Shown here in pieces: positions 1-8,973 of a stretch of DNA of 35,647 bases. Positions within the stretch are counted from its first letter, which is position 1. Each line of letters starts with the position of its first letter. The DNA comes from Fusibacter bizertensis (GTDB lineage Bacteria > Bacillota > Clostridia > Peptostreptococcales > Acidaminobacteraceae), in NCBI RefSeq assembly GCF_029914245.1, contig NZ_JARYZI010000017.1, positions 1 through 35,647 on the forward strand, read 5' to 3'. Under the pieces are notes generated by a model. That model was not told the origin of the DNA and did no database searches. It was given only the letters and a program-made list of their open reading frames with translations. The position numbers and the translations under genes were made by a program.

Positions 1-81
1 GTAGAAGAGGGTTTAAGATTCTCTATCCGTGAAGGCGGTAGAACAGTTGGCGCTGGTTCTGTTATCAAAATTACTGAATAA
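1..81 (+). CDS. tuf: Elongation factor Tu, C-terminal fragment
   Basis: Only the last 26 codons and the TAA stop are in the window; the gene begins upstream. The residues include the beta-barrel domain 3 signature RFSIREGGRTVGAG and end VIKITE, as in bacterial EF-Tu. EF-Tu delivers aminoacyl-tRNA to the ribosome as a GTP complex. Its place directly before the S10 cluster fits the str-S10 order common in Firmicutes. A palindromic terminator follows 34 bases later, so tuf appears to end its transcription unit. Confidence 0.95.
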   Translation, partial: VEEGLRFSIREGGRTVGAGSVIKITE

Positions 82-115
82 TAAGTGTTTCTAAAAAGAA
101 ATATTTAAACTATCA

Positions 116-146
116 AATAACCCCTTGATTTAATCAAGGGGTTATT
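116..146 (+). terminator. Palindromic terminator after tuf
   Basis: Perfect 15-base arms (116-130 and 132-146) around a single central base, with a CCCCTTGAT/ATCAAGGGG core. The 3' side is AT-rich (TTATTATATAAT) and not a pure T run, so termination may be partial. It overlaps the -35 and spacer of the putative S10 promoter. Confidence 0.75.
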
Positions 147-153
147 ATATAAT
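125..153 (+). promoter_or_regulatory. Putative sigma-A promoter of the S10 cluster
   Basis: TTGATT at 125-130 and TATAAT at 148-153 are separated by 17 bases. The -35 lies in the left arm of the tuf terminator palindrome. A start near 160 would give a leader of about 190 bases before rpsJ. Confidence 0.6.
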
Positions 154-347
154 ACTATGGTGCACTAATGCGATGACGCGAAAAGTTACTTAGCTGTGAG
201 AGAATTTTCGTTGAGAATTGTTCATACTTGATATGAGCGACGAGTTATTTTTTATGCTCACCAAATCGTGAAACACCCGGCGTAGTGGACAATAGAACTC
301 GGTTGCATGATCACGGTAACATGCGATAAAAAAAAGGAGGCTTAGCA
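154..347 (+). promoter_or_regulatory. Structured leader of the S10 operon (candidate)
   Basis: About 190 bases without a convincing ORF. Hairpins visible by eye are 178-184 with 205-211 (one G-U pair), 222-226 with 232-236, the competing 234-238 with 256-260, and 303-309 with 320-326 just before the ribosome binding site at 331-340. S10 operons in E. coli and Bacillus are controlled by L4 acting on the leader. Equivalent control here is inferred, not shown. Other pairings are possible and no folding was run. Confidence 0.45.
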
Positions 348-659
348 ATGGCTAACAAGCAAAAAATCAGAATCAGATTAAAGTCATTTGATCACAAAAT
401 TTTGGACAACACTGCACTTAAAATTGTAGAAGTTGCAAAAATGACTGGCGCGGATGTGGCTGGACCAATTCCGTTACCAACGAAGAAAGAAATTGTAACA
501 ATCTTAAGAGCTGTTCATAAGTACAAAGATTCTAGAGAGCAATTTGAAATCAGAACTCACAAGAGATTGATTGACATTTTGAATCCAGGTCAAAAAACGG
601 TTGACGCGTTAATGAAACTTGAGTTACCAGCAGGTGTTGACGTAGAAATCAAGCTTTAA
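348..659 (+). CDS. rpsJ: 30S ribosomal protein S10
   Basis: 103 residues, the normal S10 length. It opens [20 protein letters not shown] and carries the conserved [16 protein letters not shown] segment of the ribosome-embedded loop. S10 sits in the 30S head and, as NusE, joins NusB in rRNA transcription antitermination. The ATG is 7 bases after a strong AAAGGAGG. It is the first gene of the S10 cluster but is separated from rplC by 103 bases, much more than the other gaps here; that gap contains a terminator-like hairpin. Confidence 0.98.
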   Translation: MANKQKIRIRLKSFDHKILDNTALKIVEVAKMTGADVAGPIPLPTKKEIVTILRAVHKYKDSREQFEIRTHKRLIDILNPGQKTVDALMKLELPAGVDVEIKL

Positions 660-680
660 ACATTATTTTGGACTAAGATT

Positions 681-732
681 TCGGTTTAAATAGATAAACC
701 TGATTTTTTAGGATGATTACATTAAGTAATCC
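681..732 (+). terminator. Terminator-like hairpin between rpsJ and rplC
   Basis: GGTTTA (683-688) pairs with TAAACC (695-700), extendable to TC/GA (681-682 with 702-703) around a bulged T. Six T residues follow at 704-709. A second imperfect hairpin (711-720 with 726-732) lies before the rplC ribosome binding site. The short stem suggests a partial attenuator or a processing site, since the downstream genes must be transcribed. Confidence 0.4.
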
Positions 733-762
733 GCTGTAAGAATATTAGGAGGTGCGAAACGC

Positions 763-1395
763 ATGGTAGGAATTATCGGTAAAAAAATCGGTATGACCCA
801 AGTATTCAACGAAGAAGGCATCGTAACAGCTGTAACAGTAGTTGAAGTAACTCCAATGGTAGTTGCTCAAATCAAAACTGAAAAAACAGACGGTTACAAC
901 GCAATTCAAGTTGCATCTGGTGACGTGAAAGACAAACACGTAAACAAACCAATGAAAGGCCACTTTAACAAAGCTGGAATACCTTTCAAAAAATTATTAA
1001 AAGAGTTCAGAGTTGATAATCCATCTGAATTCCAAGTTGGACAAGCGATTACAGCTGACATCTTTACAGATGGTCAAAAGATCGATGTAACTGGTACTTC
1101 TAAAGGTAAAGGTACTACTGGTCCAATAAGAAGATACAACCAATCAAGAGGACCTGAAACTCACGGTTCTAAATACCACAGAGGTGGTGGATCGATTGGA
1201 GCAGCTTCTTACCCAGCAAGAGTTTTCAAAGGCATGCCAATGGCAGGTAGAATGGGTAATGAGCAAGTTACTGTACTCAATCTTGAAGTTGTTAAAGTCG
1301 ACGCTGAAAGAAACCTTTTATTAATTAAGGGTGCAGTGCCAGGACCTAAAAAAGGTCGTATCACAATAAGAAAAGCTATTAAAGCAGTTAAGTAA
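763..1395 (+). CDS. rplC: 50S ribosomal protein L3
   Basis: 210 residues, normal for L3. It begins [15 protein letters not shown], and the central extension near the peptidyl transferase centre ([18 protein letters not shown], about residues 128-145) is intact. L3 binds 23S rRNA early in 50S assembly. The ATG follows AGGAGGTG at 747-754. The next gene, rplD, starts 24 bases after the stop, consistent with co-transcription through the S10 cluster. Confidence 0.98.
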   Translation: MVGIIGKKIGMTQVFNEEGIVTAVTVVEVTPMVVAQIKTEKTDGYNAIQVASGDVKDKHVNKPMKGHFNKAGIPFKKLLKEFRVDNPSEFQVGQAITADIFTDGQKIDVTGTSKGKGTTGPIRRYNQSRGPETHGSKYHRGGGSIGAASYPARVFKGMPMAGRMGNEQVTVLNLEVVKVDAERNLLLIKGAVPGPKKGRITIRKAIKAVK

Positions 1396-1419
1396 TAGCT
1401 GATGAAAGGAGGAAGCACA

Positions 1420-2046
1420 GTGCCTAAGTTAGACGTATTAAATGTTTCGGGACAAAAAGTTAGTGAAATCGAATTAAACGAAAGCGTTTTCGGTATAGAG
1501 CCAAATATCCCTGTTATGCATGAAGTAGTAAAGAACTACTTAGCAAACCAAAGACAAGGAACACAATCTGCTAAAACAAGAGCAGAAGTAAGCGGTGGCG
1601 GAAGAAAGCCGTTTAGACAAAAAGGAACTGGTAATGCAAGACAAGGTTCCATTACTGCACCAAACCATATTGGTGGTGGTGTCGTATTTGCTCCAAAACC
1701 AAGAAGCTACAGATATACTTTACCTAAAAAGGTAAGAAGATTAGCACTTAAGTCTGCTTTTAGTGCAAAAGTAATGGAAAATGAAATGATCGTACTTGAG
1801 GCGTTATCATTAACAGCTCCTAAGACTAAAGAGATGATCTCAATTCTCGACAATATCAAAATAGCGGGTAAGAAAGTTCTTATCGTTACAGAAGGCGTTG
1901 AGAAAAATGTTGTAAGTGCTACTAGCAATCTTACTGGTGTTAAGACTACATTCGTTGGAGAAATCAACGTATATGACATCTTAAACCACGATTTCTTCGT
2001 AGTCACTAAAGGTGCAGTAGAGAAATTTGAGGAGGTGTACGCATAA
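1420..2046 (+). CDS. rplD: 50S ribosomal protein L4
   Basis: 208 residues from a GTG start, beginning [14 protein letters not shown]. An in-frame ATG lies upstream at 1402, but AAAGGAGG falls between the two, so GTG at 1420 is the supported start. The L4 loop signature [19 protein letters not shown] is present. L4 binds 23S rRNA and lines the exit tunnel; in several bacteria it represses its own S10 operon. Its stop overlaps the rplW start by one base, implying translational coupling. Confidence 0.97.
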   Translation: MPKLDVLNVSGQKVSEIELNESVFGIEPNIPVMHEVVKNYLANQRQGTQSAKTRAEVSGGGRKPFRQKGTGNARQGSITAPNHIGGGVVFAPKPRSYRYTLPKKVRRLALKSAFSAKVMENEMIVLEALSLTAPKTKEMISILDNIKIAGKKVLIVTEGVEKNVVSATSNLTGVKTTFVGEINVYDILNHDFFVVTKGAVEKFEEVYA

Positions 2047-2336
2047 TGAGAACCTCTTATGATGTAATAATTAAACCTATCGTAACAGAAAATTCGATGC
2101 TTCAAACTTCAGATCGTAAATATACTTTTGAAGTATTGAAAAATGCGAATAAAACTGAAATCAGAAAAGCTGTTGAAGAAGTTTTCGGTGTTAAAGTTGA
2201 AAAAGTTAACACTTTAAATGTAAAAGGCAAGCTTAAAAGACAAGGTAGAACTCAAGGCTACACAAGAAGCTGGAAGAAAGCGATTGTAAAATTAACTGCT
2301 GACAGTAAAACAATCGAGTTCTTTGAAGGCATGTAA
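2046..2336 (+). CDS. rplW: 50S ribosomal protein L23
   Basis: 96 residues. The start [14 protein letters not shown] and the conserved [20 protein letters not shown] helix identify L23. It binds domain III of 23S rRNA at the exit-tunnel rim, where trigger factor and SRP dock. The ATG shares its A with the last base of the rplD TAA, and the ribosome binding site (GAGGAGGTG, about 2029-2037) lies inside the end of rplD. Confidence 0.97.
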   Translation: MRTSYDVIIKPIVTENSMLQTSDRKYTFEVLKNANKTEIRKAVEEVFGVKVEKVNTLNVKGKLKRQGRTQGYTRSWKKAIVKLTADSKTIEFFEGM

Positions 2337-2365
2337 TCATTAAAGACTCGAAGGAGGTATAAACA

Positions 2366-3196
2366 ATGGGTATCAAAAAATTTAAACCGACTTCACCTGC
2401 TAGAAGACAGATGACTATGTCTACTTTCGAAGAAATCACAAAAAAACAACCAGAGAAAGCTTTAGTTGTTGCTTTGAAAAAACATTCAGGTAGAAACAAT
2501 CAAGGAAAGATCACTGTTCGTCATAGAGGTGGCGGTACCACTGTAAAATATAGAATTATCGATTTCAAAAGATTAAAAGATAACGTACCTGCTAAAGTTT
2601 CAGCAGTTGAATACGATCCAAACAGAAGCGCTAACATTGCACTTTTAGTTTATGCTGATGGAGCGAAAAGCTATATTCTTCATCCAAATGGCTTAAAAGT
2701 AGGCGATACAGTTATTTCTGGTGAACATCAAGATATCAAAACTGGTAATGCGATGCCGCTTATGAATATGCCAGTTGGTACGATTATTCACAATATCGAA
2801 ATGAAACCAGGTAAAGGTGGTCAGTTAGTAAGATCTGCTGGTAACTCAGCTCAACTTATGGCTAAAGAAGGCAAATACGCACTTCTTAGATTACCATCTG
2901 GCGAAACTAGATACGTTAGAAAAGAATGTAGAGCTACAATTGGTCAAGTGGGTAATATCGATCACGAGAATATCTCAATCGGTAAAGCTGGTAGAACTAG
3001 ACATATGGGTATTAGACCAACTGTCAGAGGTTCTGTAATGAACCCTAACGATCACCCTCACGGTGGTGGTGAAGGTAGATCACCAATTGGTAGACCAAAT
3101 CCGGTTACACCTTGGGGTAAACCAGCACTTGGCTACAAAACAAGAAAGAAAAGCAATCCTAACGATAAATATATCGTATCTCGTAGAAAGAAATAA
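2366..3196 (+). CDS. rplB: 50S ribosomal protein L2
   Basis: 276 residues, the standard length. It begins [15 protein letters not shown]. The C-terminal region contains GVVMNP-like [17 protein letters not shown], holding the conserved histidine near the peptidyl transferase centre, and the tail is strongly basic. L2 is needed for subunit association and peptidyl transferase function. The ATG follows AAGGAGG. No truncation or unusual residue was seen. Confidence 0.98.
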   Translation: MGIKKFKPTSPARRQMTMSTFEEITKKQPEKALVVALKKHSGRNNQGKITVRHRGGGTTVKYRIIDFKRLKDNVPAKVSAVEYDPNRSANIALLVYADGAKSYILHPNGLKVGDTVISGEHQDIKTGNAMPLMNMPVGTIIHNIEMKPGKGGQLVRSAGNSAQLMAKEGKYALLRLPSGETRYVRKECRATIGQVGNIDHENISIGKAGRTRHMGIRPTVRGSVMNPNDHPHGGGEGRSPIGRPNPVTPWGKPALGYKTRKKSNPNDKYIVSRRKK

Positions 3197-3225
3197 TTTC
3201 GTAAACTGAAAGGAGGACACATAGA

Positions 3226-3498
3226 ATGAGTAGATCTCTTAAAAAAGGTCCTTTTGTCCATAAAGGTCTGTTGAGAAAAATCGAAGAGATGAATGCAGCT
3301 GGCGAAAAGAAAGTTCTTAAAGCTTGGTCAAGATCATCTACAATTTTCCCACAAATGGTTGGTCACACAATCGCAGTACACGATGGCAAAAAACACGTTC
3401 CTGTATATGTAACTGAAGATATGATTGGACACAAACTCGGTGAGTTTGCTCCAACTAGAACGTTCAGAGGACATGCAGGCGATAAGAAAAGTAAATAA
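3226..3498 (+). CDS. rpsS: 30S ribosomal protein S19
   Basis: 90 residues. [16 protein letters not shown] at the start and [16 protein letters not shown] near the end are S19 hallmarks. S19 forms a complex with S13 in the 30S head and contacts the 50S subunit. The ATG follows AAAGGAGG. It lies between rplB and rplV as in nearly all bacteria. Confidence 0.98.
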   Translation: MSRSLKKGPFVHKGLLRKIEEMNAAGEKKVLKAWSRSSTIFPQMVGHTIAVHDGKKHVPVYVTEDMIGHKLGEFAPTRTFRGHAGDKKSK

Positions 3499-3527
3499 GT
3501 TCAATAATCCGAAAGGAGGTACTATTA

Positions 3528-3863
3528 ATGCAAGCTAAAGCGGAAGCTAAGCATATGAGAATTTCTCCTCGTAAAATGAGAGCAATTGCTGATTTAGTAA
3601 GAGGAAAAAATATCAAAGATGCAAGAGCAATATTAAAGTTTACACCTAGAAAAGGTGCAGAAATATTTTTGAAGGTTTTGAACTCAGCGGTGGCAAATGC
3701 TGAGAACAATCATCACATGGACGTAGATGCTTTATTTGTTAAAGATATCTATGCAAACCAAGGACCTACTCTTAAGAGATGGAACGCAGGTTCAATGGGT
3801 AGAGCAAATCCGGTGTTGAGAAGAAGCAGTCACGTTGGCGTTATTGTCGCTGAAAAAGAGTAG
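3528..3863 (+). CDS. rplV: 50S ribosomal protein L22
   Basis: 111 residues. The globular part includes ISPRKMRAIADLVRGK, and the conserved beta-hairpin that reaches into the exit tunnel includes GPTLKRWNAGSMGRA. L22 binds all 23S rRNA domains and helps form the tunnel constriction where macrolides bind. The start ATG (MQAKAEAKHMRIS) follows AAAGGAGGT. The gap to rpsC is only 16 bases. Confidence 0.98.
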   Translation: MQAKAEAKHMRISPRKMRAIADLVRGKNIKDARAILKFTPRKGAEIFLKVLNSAVANAENNHHMDVDALFVKDIYANQGPTLKRWNAGSMGRANPVLRRSSHVGVIVAEKE

Positions 3864-3879
3864 AAGGAGGGTATACTGA

Positions 3880-4641
3880 ATGGGTCAAAAAGTTAGCCCA
3901 CACGGACTCCGAGTTGGAGTCATCAAAGATTGGGACTCAAAGTGGTATGCAAATAAAAAGAACTTCGCAGATTTATTAATTGAAGATTATGGAATTCGTA
4001 AATATGTTAAGAAGAGACTTTTTACTGCTGGTATTTCTAGAATTTATATTGATAGAACAGCAAATGATAAAGTGCATATAAATATCTTTACTGCTAAGCC
4101 AGGAATGGTAGTAGGTAAAGGCGGAGAAAATATTAAAGTATTAAGAGAAGAACTTGAAAAAATGACTAAAAAGTCAATTCAACTTGATATTTCTGAAGTT
4201 GATAACGTTGATATTGATGCACAATTAGTTGCAGAAAACGTTGCTTTCTCACTTGAAAAAAGGGTTTCTTTTAGAAGAGCGATGAAGCAAGTTATCGGAA
4301 GAGCGCTTAAGTCAGGTGCTGAAGGTGTTAAAGTTCAAACGTCTGGTCGTTTAGGCGGCGCTGAGATGGCAAGAACTGAAGGTTATTCTGAAGGAAATGT
4401 GCCGTTATCTACTTTAAGAGCTGATATCGACTATGGTTTTGCAGAAGCTGACACAACTTATGGCAAAATTGGCGTTAAAGTTTGGATCAATAAAGGCGAA
4501 GTACTTCCAAGTGTTAGTGAAGAAACTAGACTTAAAAGAAAAGAAGCTAGAAAAGCGACTGATAGGCGTCCTCAAAGATCTAGAAATGCTAACGCTGGTC
4601 CTAACAGAGGCCCAAGAAAGCCAAGAAACAACAACAATTAA
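3880..4641 (+). CDS. rpsC: 30S ribosomal protein S3, with long basic tail
   Basis: 253 residues, longer than the roughly 218 of Bacillus S3. [15 protein letters not shown] opens the protein; the type II KH domain has the GXXG loop in [10 protein letters not shown] (about residues 76-85), and the S3 C-terminal domain runs to about residue 215. The remaining 35-40 residues are a low-complexity Arg/Asn/Pro-rich tail. S3 lines the mRNA entry channel and contributes to helicase activity. The tail is probably disordered and rRNA-binding (inference). Confidence 0.97.
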   Translation: MGQKVSPHGLRVGVIKDWDSKWYANKKNFADLLIEDYGIRKYVKKRLFTAGISRIYIDRTANDKVHINIFTAKPGMVVGKGGENIKVLREELEKMTKKSIQLDISEVDNVDIDAQLVAENVAFSLEKRVSFRRAMKQVIGRALKSGAEGVKVQTSGRLGGAEMARTEGYSEGNVPLSTLRADIDYGFAEADTTYGKIGVKVWINKGEVLPSVSEETRLKRKEARKATDRRPQRSRNANAGPNRGPRKPRNNNN

Positions 4642-4671
4642 TTCAAGTTTTGTGAAAGGAGGCTATTAACC

Positions 4672-5103
4672 ATGTTGATGCCTAAAAGAGTAAAACGCCG
4701 TAGAGTTCACAGAGGTAGAATGTCTGGTACTGCTCAAAAGGGAAACACAGTATCATACGGAGATTACGGTTTAGTAGCTATGGAGCCAGTTTGGCTTACA
4801 GCGAATCAAATAGAAGCAGCCAGAATTGCAATCAATAGAAGAATCAAAAGAGGCGGTAAGGTTTGGATCAAGGTATTCCCTCACAAACCTGTAACGCAAA
4901 AGCCTGCTGAAACTCGTATGGGTGCTGGTAAAGGTTCTCCAGAATACTGGGTTGCTGTCGTTAAACCAGGTAGAGTATTGTTTGAGCTTTCTGGTGTAGA
5001 TGAAGAACTAGCAAGAGAAGCAATGAGACTTGCTGCTAACAAATTACCTATTAAATGTAAATTTGTTAAGAAGGACGACGCTATCGAAAAGGGTGGTGAA
5101 TAA
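4672..5103 (+). CDS. rplP: 50S ribosomal protein L16
   Basis: 143 residues. It begins [17 protein letters not shown] and contains [26 protein letters not shown], both diagnostic for L16 (given here as a contiguous motif region near residues 63-88). L16 organises the tRNA binding region of the 50S subunit. The ATG follows AAAGGAGG. The stop is two bases before the TTG start of rpmC. Confidence 0.97.
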   Translation: MLMPKRVKRRRVHRGRMSGTAQKGNTVSYGDYGLVAMEPVWLTANQIEAARIAINRRIKRGGKVWIKVFPHKPVTQKPAETRMGAGKGSPEYWVAVVKPGRVLFELSGVDEELAREAMRLAANKLPIKCKFVKKDDAIEKGGE

Positions 5104-5105
5104 AG

Positions 5106-5300
5106 TTGAAAGCAAATAAAATTAAAGAAATGACTCCACAAGAGTTAAATGAAAAAATGGTTGAGTTGAAAAACGAGCTTTTCAACTTGAGATTCCAATT
5201 AGCTACAGGGCAATTAGATAATCCAATGAAAATTAAAGCCATTAAAAAAGATATTGCTCGTGTTAACACGATCTTGAGACAAAAAGAGATCCAAGCATAA
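5106..5300 (+). CDS. rpmC: 50S ribosomal protein L29
   Basis: 64 residues from a TTG start. The helical hairpin includes [20 protein letters not shown], followed by the conserved [16 protein letters not shown]29 sits near the tunnel exit beside L23. Its ribosome binding site (GGTGG near 5094-5098) lies within the last codons of rplP, implying coupling. The TTG is chosen because the reading begins directly with the conserved N-terminus and no closer ATG exists. Confidence 0.95.
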   Translation: MKANKIKEMTPQELNEKMVELKNELFNLRFQLATGQLDNPMKIKAIKKDIARVNTILRQKEIQA

Positions 5301-5317
5301 GCAAAGGAGGTTACGCT

Positions 5318-5572
5318 GTGGAAAGAGGCAGTAGAAAAGTTAGAGTTGGTTTCGTTACTAGCGATAAGATGGATAAAACGATCGTTGTTACTGTAGAAGA
5401 TTTCATCCGTCACCCACTCTACGGAAAAAGAGTAAAAAGAACAAAAAAATTCAAGGCACATGATGAAGAAAACACATGTGGCATTGGTGATAAAGTAAGA
5501 ATTATGGAAACTAGACCACTTAGCAAAGACAAAAGATGGAGACTAGTTGAAATCGTGGAAAAAGCTAAGTAG
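5318..5572 (+). CDS. rpsQ: 30S ribosomal protein S17
   Basis: 84 residues from a GTG start 8 bases after AAAGGAGG. The OB-fold contains the S17 motifs [15 protein letters not shown] and [19 protein letters not shown]17 is a primary 16S rRNA-binding protein of the 30S body. It is tightly packed between rpmC and rplN. Confidence 0.97.
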   Translation: MERGSRKVRVGFVTSDKMDKTIVVTVEDFIRHPLYGKRVKRTKKFKAHDEENTCGIGDKVRIMETRPLSKDKRWRLVEIVEKAK

Positions 5573-5595
5573 TTTAGCGAGAGGAGGAAATAAGC

Positions 5596-5964
5596 ATGAT
5601 CCAAAACGAGACTCGTTTAAAAGTTGCTGATAACTCTGGTGCGAAAGAAATACTTTGTATCCGCGTACTAGGTGGTTCAAAGAGAAAATTTGGTAATATC
5701 GGAGATGTTATAGTAGCGACCGTTAAAAATGCAACACCTGGCGGAGTTGTCAAGAAAGGCGATGTCGTAAAGGCAGTTGTCGTAAGAAGTGTATTTGGGA
5801 TTAGAAGACCAGATGGTAGCTATGTCAAATTTGATGAAAATGCTGCTGTAATCATAAAAGAAGATTTATCTCCAATAGGAACTCGTATCTTCGGGCCAGT
5901 TGCTAGAGAGTTAAGAGATAAAAAGTTTATGAAAATCGTTTCTCTAGCTCCAGAAGTTCTTTAA
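5596..5964 (+). CDS. rplN: 50S ribosomal protein L14
   Basis: 122 residues, the exact usual length. [18 protein letters not shown] at the start and the C-terminal [10 protein letters not shown] with [10 protein letters not shown] are invariant features. L14 forms an intersubunit bridge and is the docking site of RsfS. The ATG follows GAGGAGG. It is the first gene of what is classically the spc operon, but no promoter or terminator separates it from rpsQ. Confidence 0.98.
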   Translation: MIQNETRLKVADNSGAKEILCIRVLGGSKRKFGNIGDVIVATVKNATPGGVVKKGDVVKAVVVRSVFGIRRPDGSYVKFDENAAVIIKEDLSPIGTRIFGPVARELRDKKFMKIVSLAPEVL

Positions 5965-5981
5965 ACTTAGGAGGTGTAGTA

Positions 5982-6293
5982 ATGCATATTAAAAAAGGCG
6001 ATACTGTTATCGTTATTGCGGGAAAAGATAAAGGCAAAAAGGGTAAAGTATTAAGCGTAAACCCAAAAACTGATAGAATTATCATTGAAAATGTAAACAT
6101 GGTAACTAAGCATCAAAAACCATCTATGAAAGTTCAACAAGGTGGTATAGTTCATAAAGAATCTGCTATCCATGTATCAAATGTTCTTTTATTCGATGCG
6201 AAAGCTAAAGCGGGTACTAGAGTAAAATTCAAAGATTTAGAAAACGGAAAAAAAGTCAGAGTATCAGTTAAAACTGGTGAAGTACTAGACTAA
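5982..6293 (+). CDS. rplX: 50S ribosomal protein L24
   Basis: 103 residues. The N-terminal KOW motif (KKGDTVIVIAGKDKGKKGKV, about residues 4-23) and the following NMVTKHQKPS segment identify L24. It is an assembly initiator that binds the 5' end of 23S rRNA. The ATG follows AGGAGGTG. It is spaced 17 bases from rplN. Confidence 0.97.
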   Translation: MHIKKGDTVIVIAGKDKGKKGKVLSVNPKTDRIIIENVNMVTKHQKPSMKVQQGGIVHKESAIHVSNVLLFDAKAKAGTRVKFKDLENGKKVRVSVKTGEVLD

Positions 6294-6319
6294 TTCCAGT
6301 AAGAAAGGAGGTTTGACTC

Positions 6320-6859
6320 ATGGCAAGATTTAAAGATAAATATCAAAATGATGTTGCTAAAGCATTAATGGAAAAATTTAATTATAACAACGTTATGGAG
6401 ATCCCTAAGATTGAAAAAGTCGTAATTAATATGGGTCTTGGTGACGGTAAAGATAATCCTAAGATAATCAAAATTGCTGTAGATGAACTTGCTACAATTG
6501 CAGGTCAAGCACCAGTAATTACAAAAGCAAAAAAATCTGTAGCAAACTTTAAGGTAAGAGAAGGCATGAGTGTTGGTGCTAAAGTTACTCTTAGAGGCGA
6601 AAGAATGTATGAATTTATCGATAGATTTATTTCTATTGCGTTACCTAGAGTAAGAGACTTTAGAGGCGTCAATGCGAATTCTTTTGATGGTAGAGGAAAT
6701 TACACTTTAGGTATTAAAGAACAGCTAATTTTCCCTGAAATCAATATTGATAAAGTTGAAACTGTACGAGGTATGGATATTACTTTCGTAACAACAGCAA
6801 AAACTGACGAAGAGGCAAGAGAATTATTAAAATTAATGGGAATGCCATTCACGAAGTAA
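6320..6859 (+). CDS. rplE: 50S ribosomal protein L5
   Basis: 179 residues. It has [20 protein letters not shown] at 22-41, the P-site loop region around [14 protein letters not shown], and [20 protein letters not shown]. The ending KLMGMPF is typical. L5 joins 5S rRNA to the 50S central protuberance with L18. The ATG follows AAAGGAGG. Next is the zinc-type rpsN, 13 bases away. Confidence 0.98.
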   Translation: MARFKDKYQNDVAKALMEKFNYNNVMEIPKIEKVVINMGLGDGKDNPKIIKIAVDELATIAGQAPVITKAKKSVANFKVREGMSVGAKVTLRGERMYEFIDRFISIALPRVRDFRGVNANSFDGRGNYTLGIKEQLIFPEINIDKVETVRGMDITFVTTAKTDEEARELLKLMGMPFTK

Positions 6860-6872
6860 GGAGGGATTTACA

Positions 6873-7058
6873 TTGGCTAAAACCAGTCTTAAGGTAAAAC
6901 AAGCAAGACCACAAAAATACTCAACTCAAGAATATTCTAGATGTAGAATCTGTGGAAGACCGCATGCTTATTTAAGAAAATATGGAATCTGCCGTATTTG
7001 TTTTAGAGAATTGGCATACAAAGGACAAATTCCAGGTGTTAAAAAAGCAAGCTGGTAA
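6873..7058 (+). CDS. rpsN: 30S ribosomal protein S14, zinc type
   Basis: 61 residues from a TTG start (AAGGAGGG upstream). The two CxxC pairs are C24/C27 and C40/C43, so this is the short zinc-binding S14 (type Z) and not the roughly 90-residue zinc-free form. S14 binds late to the 30S head. Many Bacilli keep a zinc-free paralogue elsewhere for zinc starvation; none is in this window. Confidence 0.97.
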   Translation: MAKTSLKVKQARPQKYSTQEYSRCRICGRPHAYLRKYGICRICFRELAYKGQIPGVKKASW

Positions 7059-7082
7059 GAAATCGGAAGGAGGTAATTACTC

Positions 7083-7481
7083 ATGGCAATGACAGATCCA
7101 ATTGCTGATCTACTAACGCGTGTACGTAATGCGAATATGGTAAAACATACATCAGTAGATGTACCGGCATCAAATGTAAAAAATAAGATTGTTGAAATCC
7201 TCTTAGAGGAAGGATACATTAAAGGCTTTGACATCATTGAAGATGGTAAACAAGGGCTTATAAGAATAGAAATGAAATATGGTGAGAACAAAGAAAGAGT
7301 TATCACTGGCTTAAAGCGTATCTCTAAACCAGGTTTAAGAGTTTATGCTAAGAAAACTGATATCCCTAGAGTTCTAGGTGGCTTAGGTTTGGCAATTATT
7401 TCTACTTCTAACGGAATTATTTCTGATAGAGAAGCTAGAAAACTTGGCGTTGGTGGCGAAGTAATTTGCTACGTATGGTAA
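7083..7481 (+). CDS. rpsH: 30S ribosomal protein S8
   Basis: 132 residues. [18 protein letters not shown] opens the protein, and the C-terminal [20 protein letters not shown] signature is present. S8 nucleates the 30S platform and in E. coli represses the spc operon at rplE. The start at 7083 (MAMTDP) follows AAGGAGGT by 8 bases; an in-frame ATG two codons later is a possible alternative. Confidence 0.97.
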   Translation: MAMTDPIADLLTRVRNANMVKHTSVDVPASNVKNKIVEILLEEGYIKGFDIIEDGKQGLIRIEMKYGENKERVITGLKRISKPGLRVYAKKTDIPRVLGGLGLAIISTSNGIISDREARKLGVGGEVICYVW

Positions 7482-7506
7482 TAAAGAATAACTAGGAGGT
7501 GTGACA

Positions 7507-8052
7507 ATGTCAAGAGTAGGTAAATTGCCTATTACAATACCTCAAGGGGTCGAGATTAAAGTTTCTGCTGCTAATTTAGTAACAGTTAAAGGACCTCTAG
7601 GAGAATTGTCAGAGCAAATAGACAAAGACATTAACATTCACATTGATGGCGACACGTTAACAGTAACGCGTCCATCTGATAATAAAAAGCACAGAGCTTT
7701 ACACGGATTAACTAGAGCACTTGTGAATAACATGGTAGTTGGTGTTACACAAGGCTTTGAAAGAAAACTATTAATCGTTGGCGTTGGTTACAAAGCTGCG
7801 AAAAATGGTAATAAACTTGACTTATCTTTAGGTCATTCTCATCCAGTGTCTATGGAAGATCCAGATGGTATCACAACTATTTGTAATACACCAACAGAAA
7901 TCGTTGTAAAAGGTATTAACAAACAAAAAGTTGGTAACTATGCTTCTAAGATCAGAGAGTGGAGAAAACCTGAACCTTACAAAGGTAAAGGCGTTCGTTA
8001 CTCTGATGAAACTGTCATCAGAAAAGAAGGTAAGACAGGTAAGAAAAAATAA
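7507..8052 (+). CDS. rplF: 50S ribosomal protein L6
   Basis: 181 residues. SRVGKLPITIPQGVEI begins the first of two related domains, and the second holds PEPYKGKGVRYSDE near the C-terminus. A GTG at 7501 is in frame but abuts the AGGAGGT at 7494-7500, so ATG 7507 is preferred. L6 lies near the GTPase-associated centre and sarcin-ricin loop. Confidence 0.97.
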   Translation: MSRVGKLPITIPQGVEIKVSAANLVTVKGPLGELSEQIDKDINIHIDGDTLTVTRPSDNKKHRALHGLTRALVNNMVVGVTQGFERKLLIVGVGYKAAKNGNKLDLSLGHSHPVSMEDPDGITTICNTPTEIVVKGINKQKVGNYASKIREWRKPEPYKGKGVRYSDETVIRKEGKTGKKK

Positions 8053-8069
8053 GAAAGGAGTAGCATAAA

Positions 8070-8438
8070 ATGGCTTCTAATAAAAGTAGAAATACAAACA
8101 GAAAAGCACGTCATGCAAGAGTGCGTAAGAAAATTGTTGGAACGGCTGTTAAACCGAGACTTAATGTTTACAGATCAAACCAAAATATTTATGCACAAAT
8201 CATTGATGATGTAACTGGAAACACTTTAATTGCTGCTTCTAGCCTCGAAACTTCTGTAAAAGATAAAGTTTCAAATGCAGGAAATAAAGAAGCTGCTAAA
8301 TTAGTAGGTGAACTTGTTGCTAAGAAAGCTCTTGAAAAAGGCATCGAAGATGTTGTTTTTGATAGAGGTGGCTATCTTTACCACGGTAGAGTGAAAGAAC
8401 TCGCTGAGGGCGCTAGAGAAGCAGGATTAAAATTCTAG
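8070..8438 (+). CDS. rplR: 50S ribosomal protein L18
   Basis: 122 residues. The basic N-terminus ends in [19 protein letters not shown], followed by the IYAQIIDD strand. The C-terminus has [20 protein letters not shown] and AREAGLKF, as in all bacterial L18. It binds 5S rRNA with L5. The ATG follows AAAGGAG. The next gene starts 16 bases after the stop. Confidence 0.97.
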   Translation: MASNKSRNTNRKARHARVRKKIVGTAVKPRLNVYRSNQNIYAQIIDDVTGNTLIAASSLETSVKDKVSNAGNKEAAKLVGELVAKKALEKGIEDVVFDRGGYLYHGRVKELAEGAREAGLKF

Positions 8439-8454
8439 ATAGGGAGGTATATTG

Positions 8455-8961
8455 ATGAACCGTCAATTGATTGATGCGAGTAAGTTAGACCTCAAAGAAC
8501 AGGTTATTAATATAAATCGTGTTACTAAGGTTGTTAAAGGTGGTAGAAACTTTAGATTCAGCGCACTTGTTGTTGTTGGAGATGAAAATGGCCACGTTGG
8601 CATTGGTACAGGTAAAGCTAAAGAGGTTCCTGAAGCTATCTCTAAAGCTGTAGAAGATGCTAAAAAACGATTGATTTATGTTCCAAGAGTAGGAACAACT
8701 GTACCACACAACATCGAAGGTCATTTCGGTGCAGGCAGCGTAAGAATTATGACTGCTAAAGAAGGTACTGGTGTTATCGCTGGTGGTCCTGTTCGTGCGG
8801 TACTTGAACTTGCAGGTATAAAGGATGTAAGAGCTAAGTCTCTAGGAAGTAACAATCCTAGAAACATGGTAAATGCAACGATCGATGGCCTTACTAATCT
8901 TAAGACAGCTGAAAGTGTAGCTAAATTAAGAGGTAAGACTGTAGAACAAATTCTAGGTTAG
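8455..8961 (+). CDS. rpsE: 30S ribosomal protein S5
   Basis: 168 residues. The dsRBD-like N-terminal domain contains [19 protein letters not shown], and the C-terminal half has [16 protein letters not shown] and [15 protein letters not shown]5 works in decoding accuracy and with S3/S4 at the mRNA entry. A TTG at 8452 is in frame but too close to the GGGAGGT at 8442-8448; ATG 8455 has better spacing. Confidence 0.97.
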   Translation: MNRQLIDASKLDLKEQVININRVTKVVKGGRNFRFSALVVVGDENGHVGIGTGKAKEVPEAISKAVEDAKKRLIYVPRVGTTVPHNIEGHFGAGSVRIMTAKEGTGVIAGGPVRAVLELAGIKDVRAKSLGSNNPRNMVNATIDGLTNLKTAESVAKLRGKTVEQILG

Positions 8962-8973
8962 GGGGTATGAACC

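Noticed and set aside
4433-4669. 78-codon frame inside rpsC
   Set aside because: It is in another frame of a clear S3 gene and has no ribosome binding site or family.
8452-8454. TTG start for rpsE
   Set aside because: Too close to the ribosome binding site; the ATG three bases later fits better.
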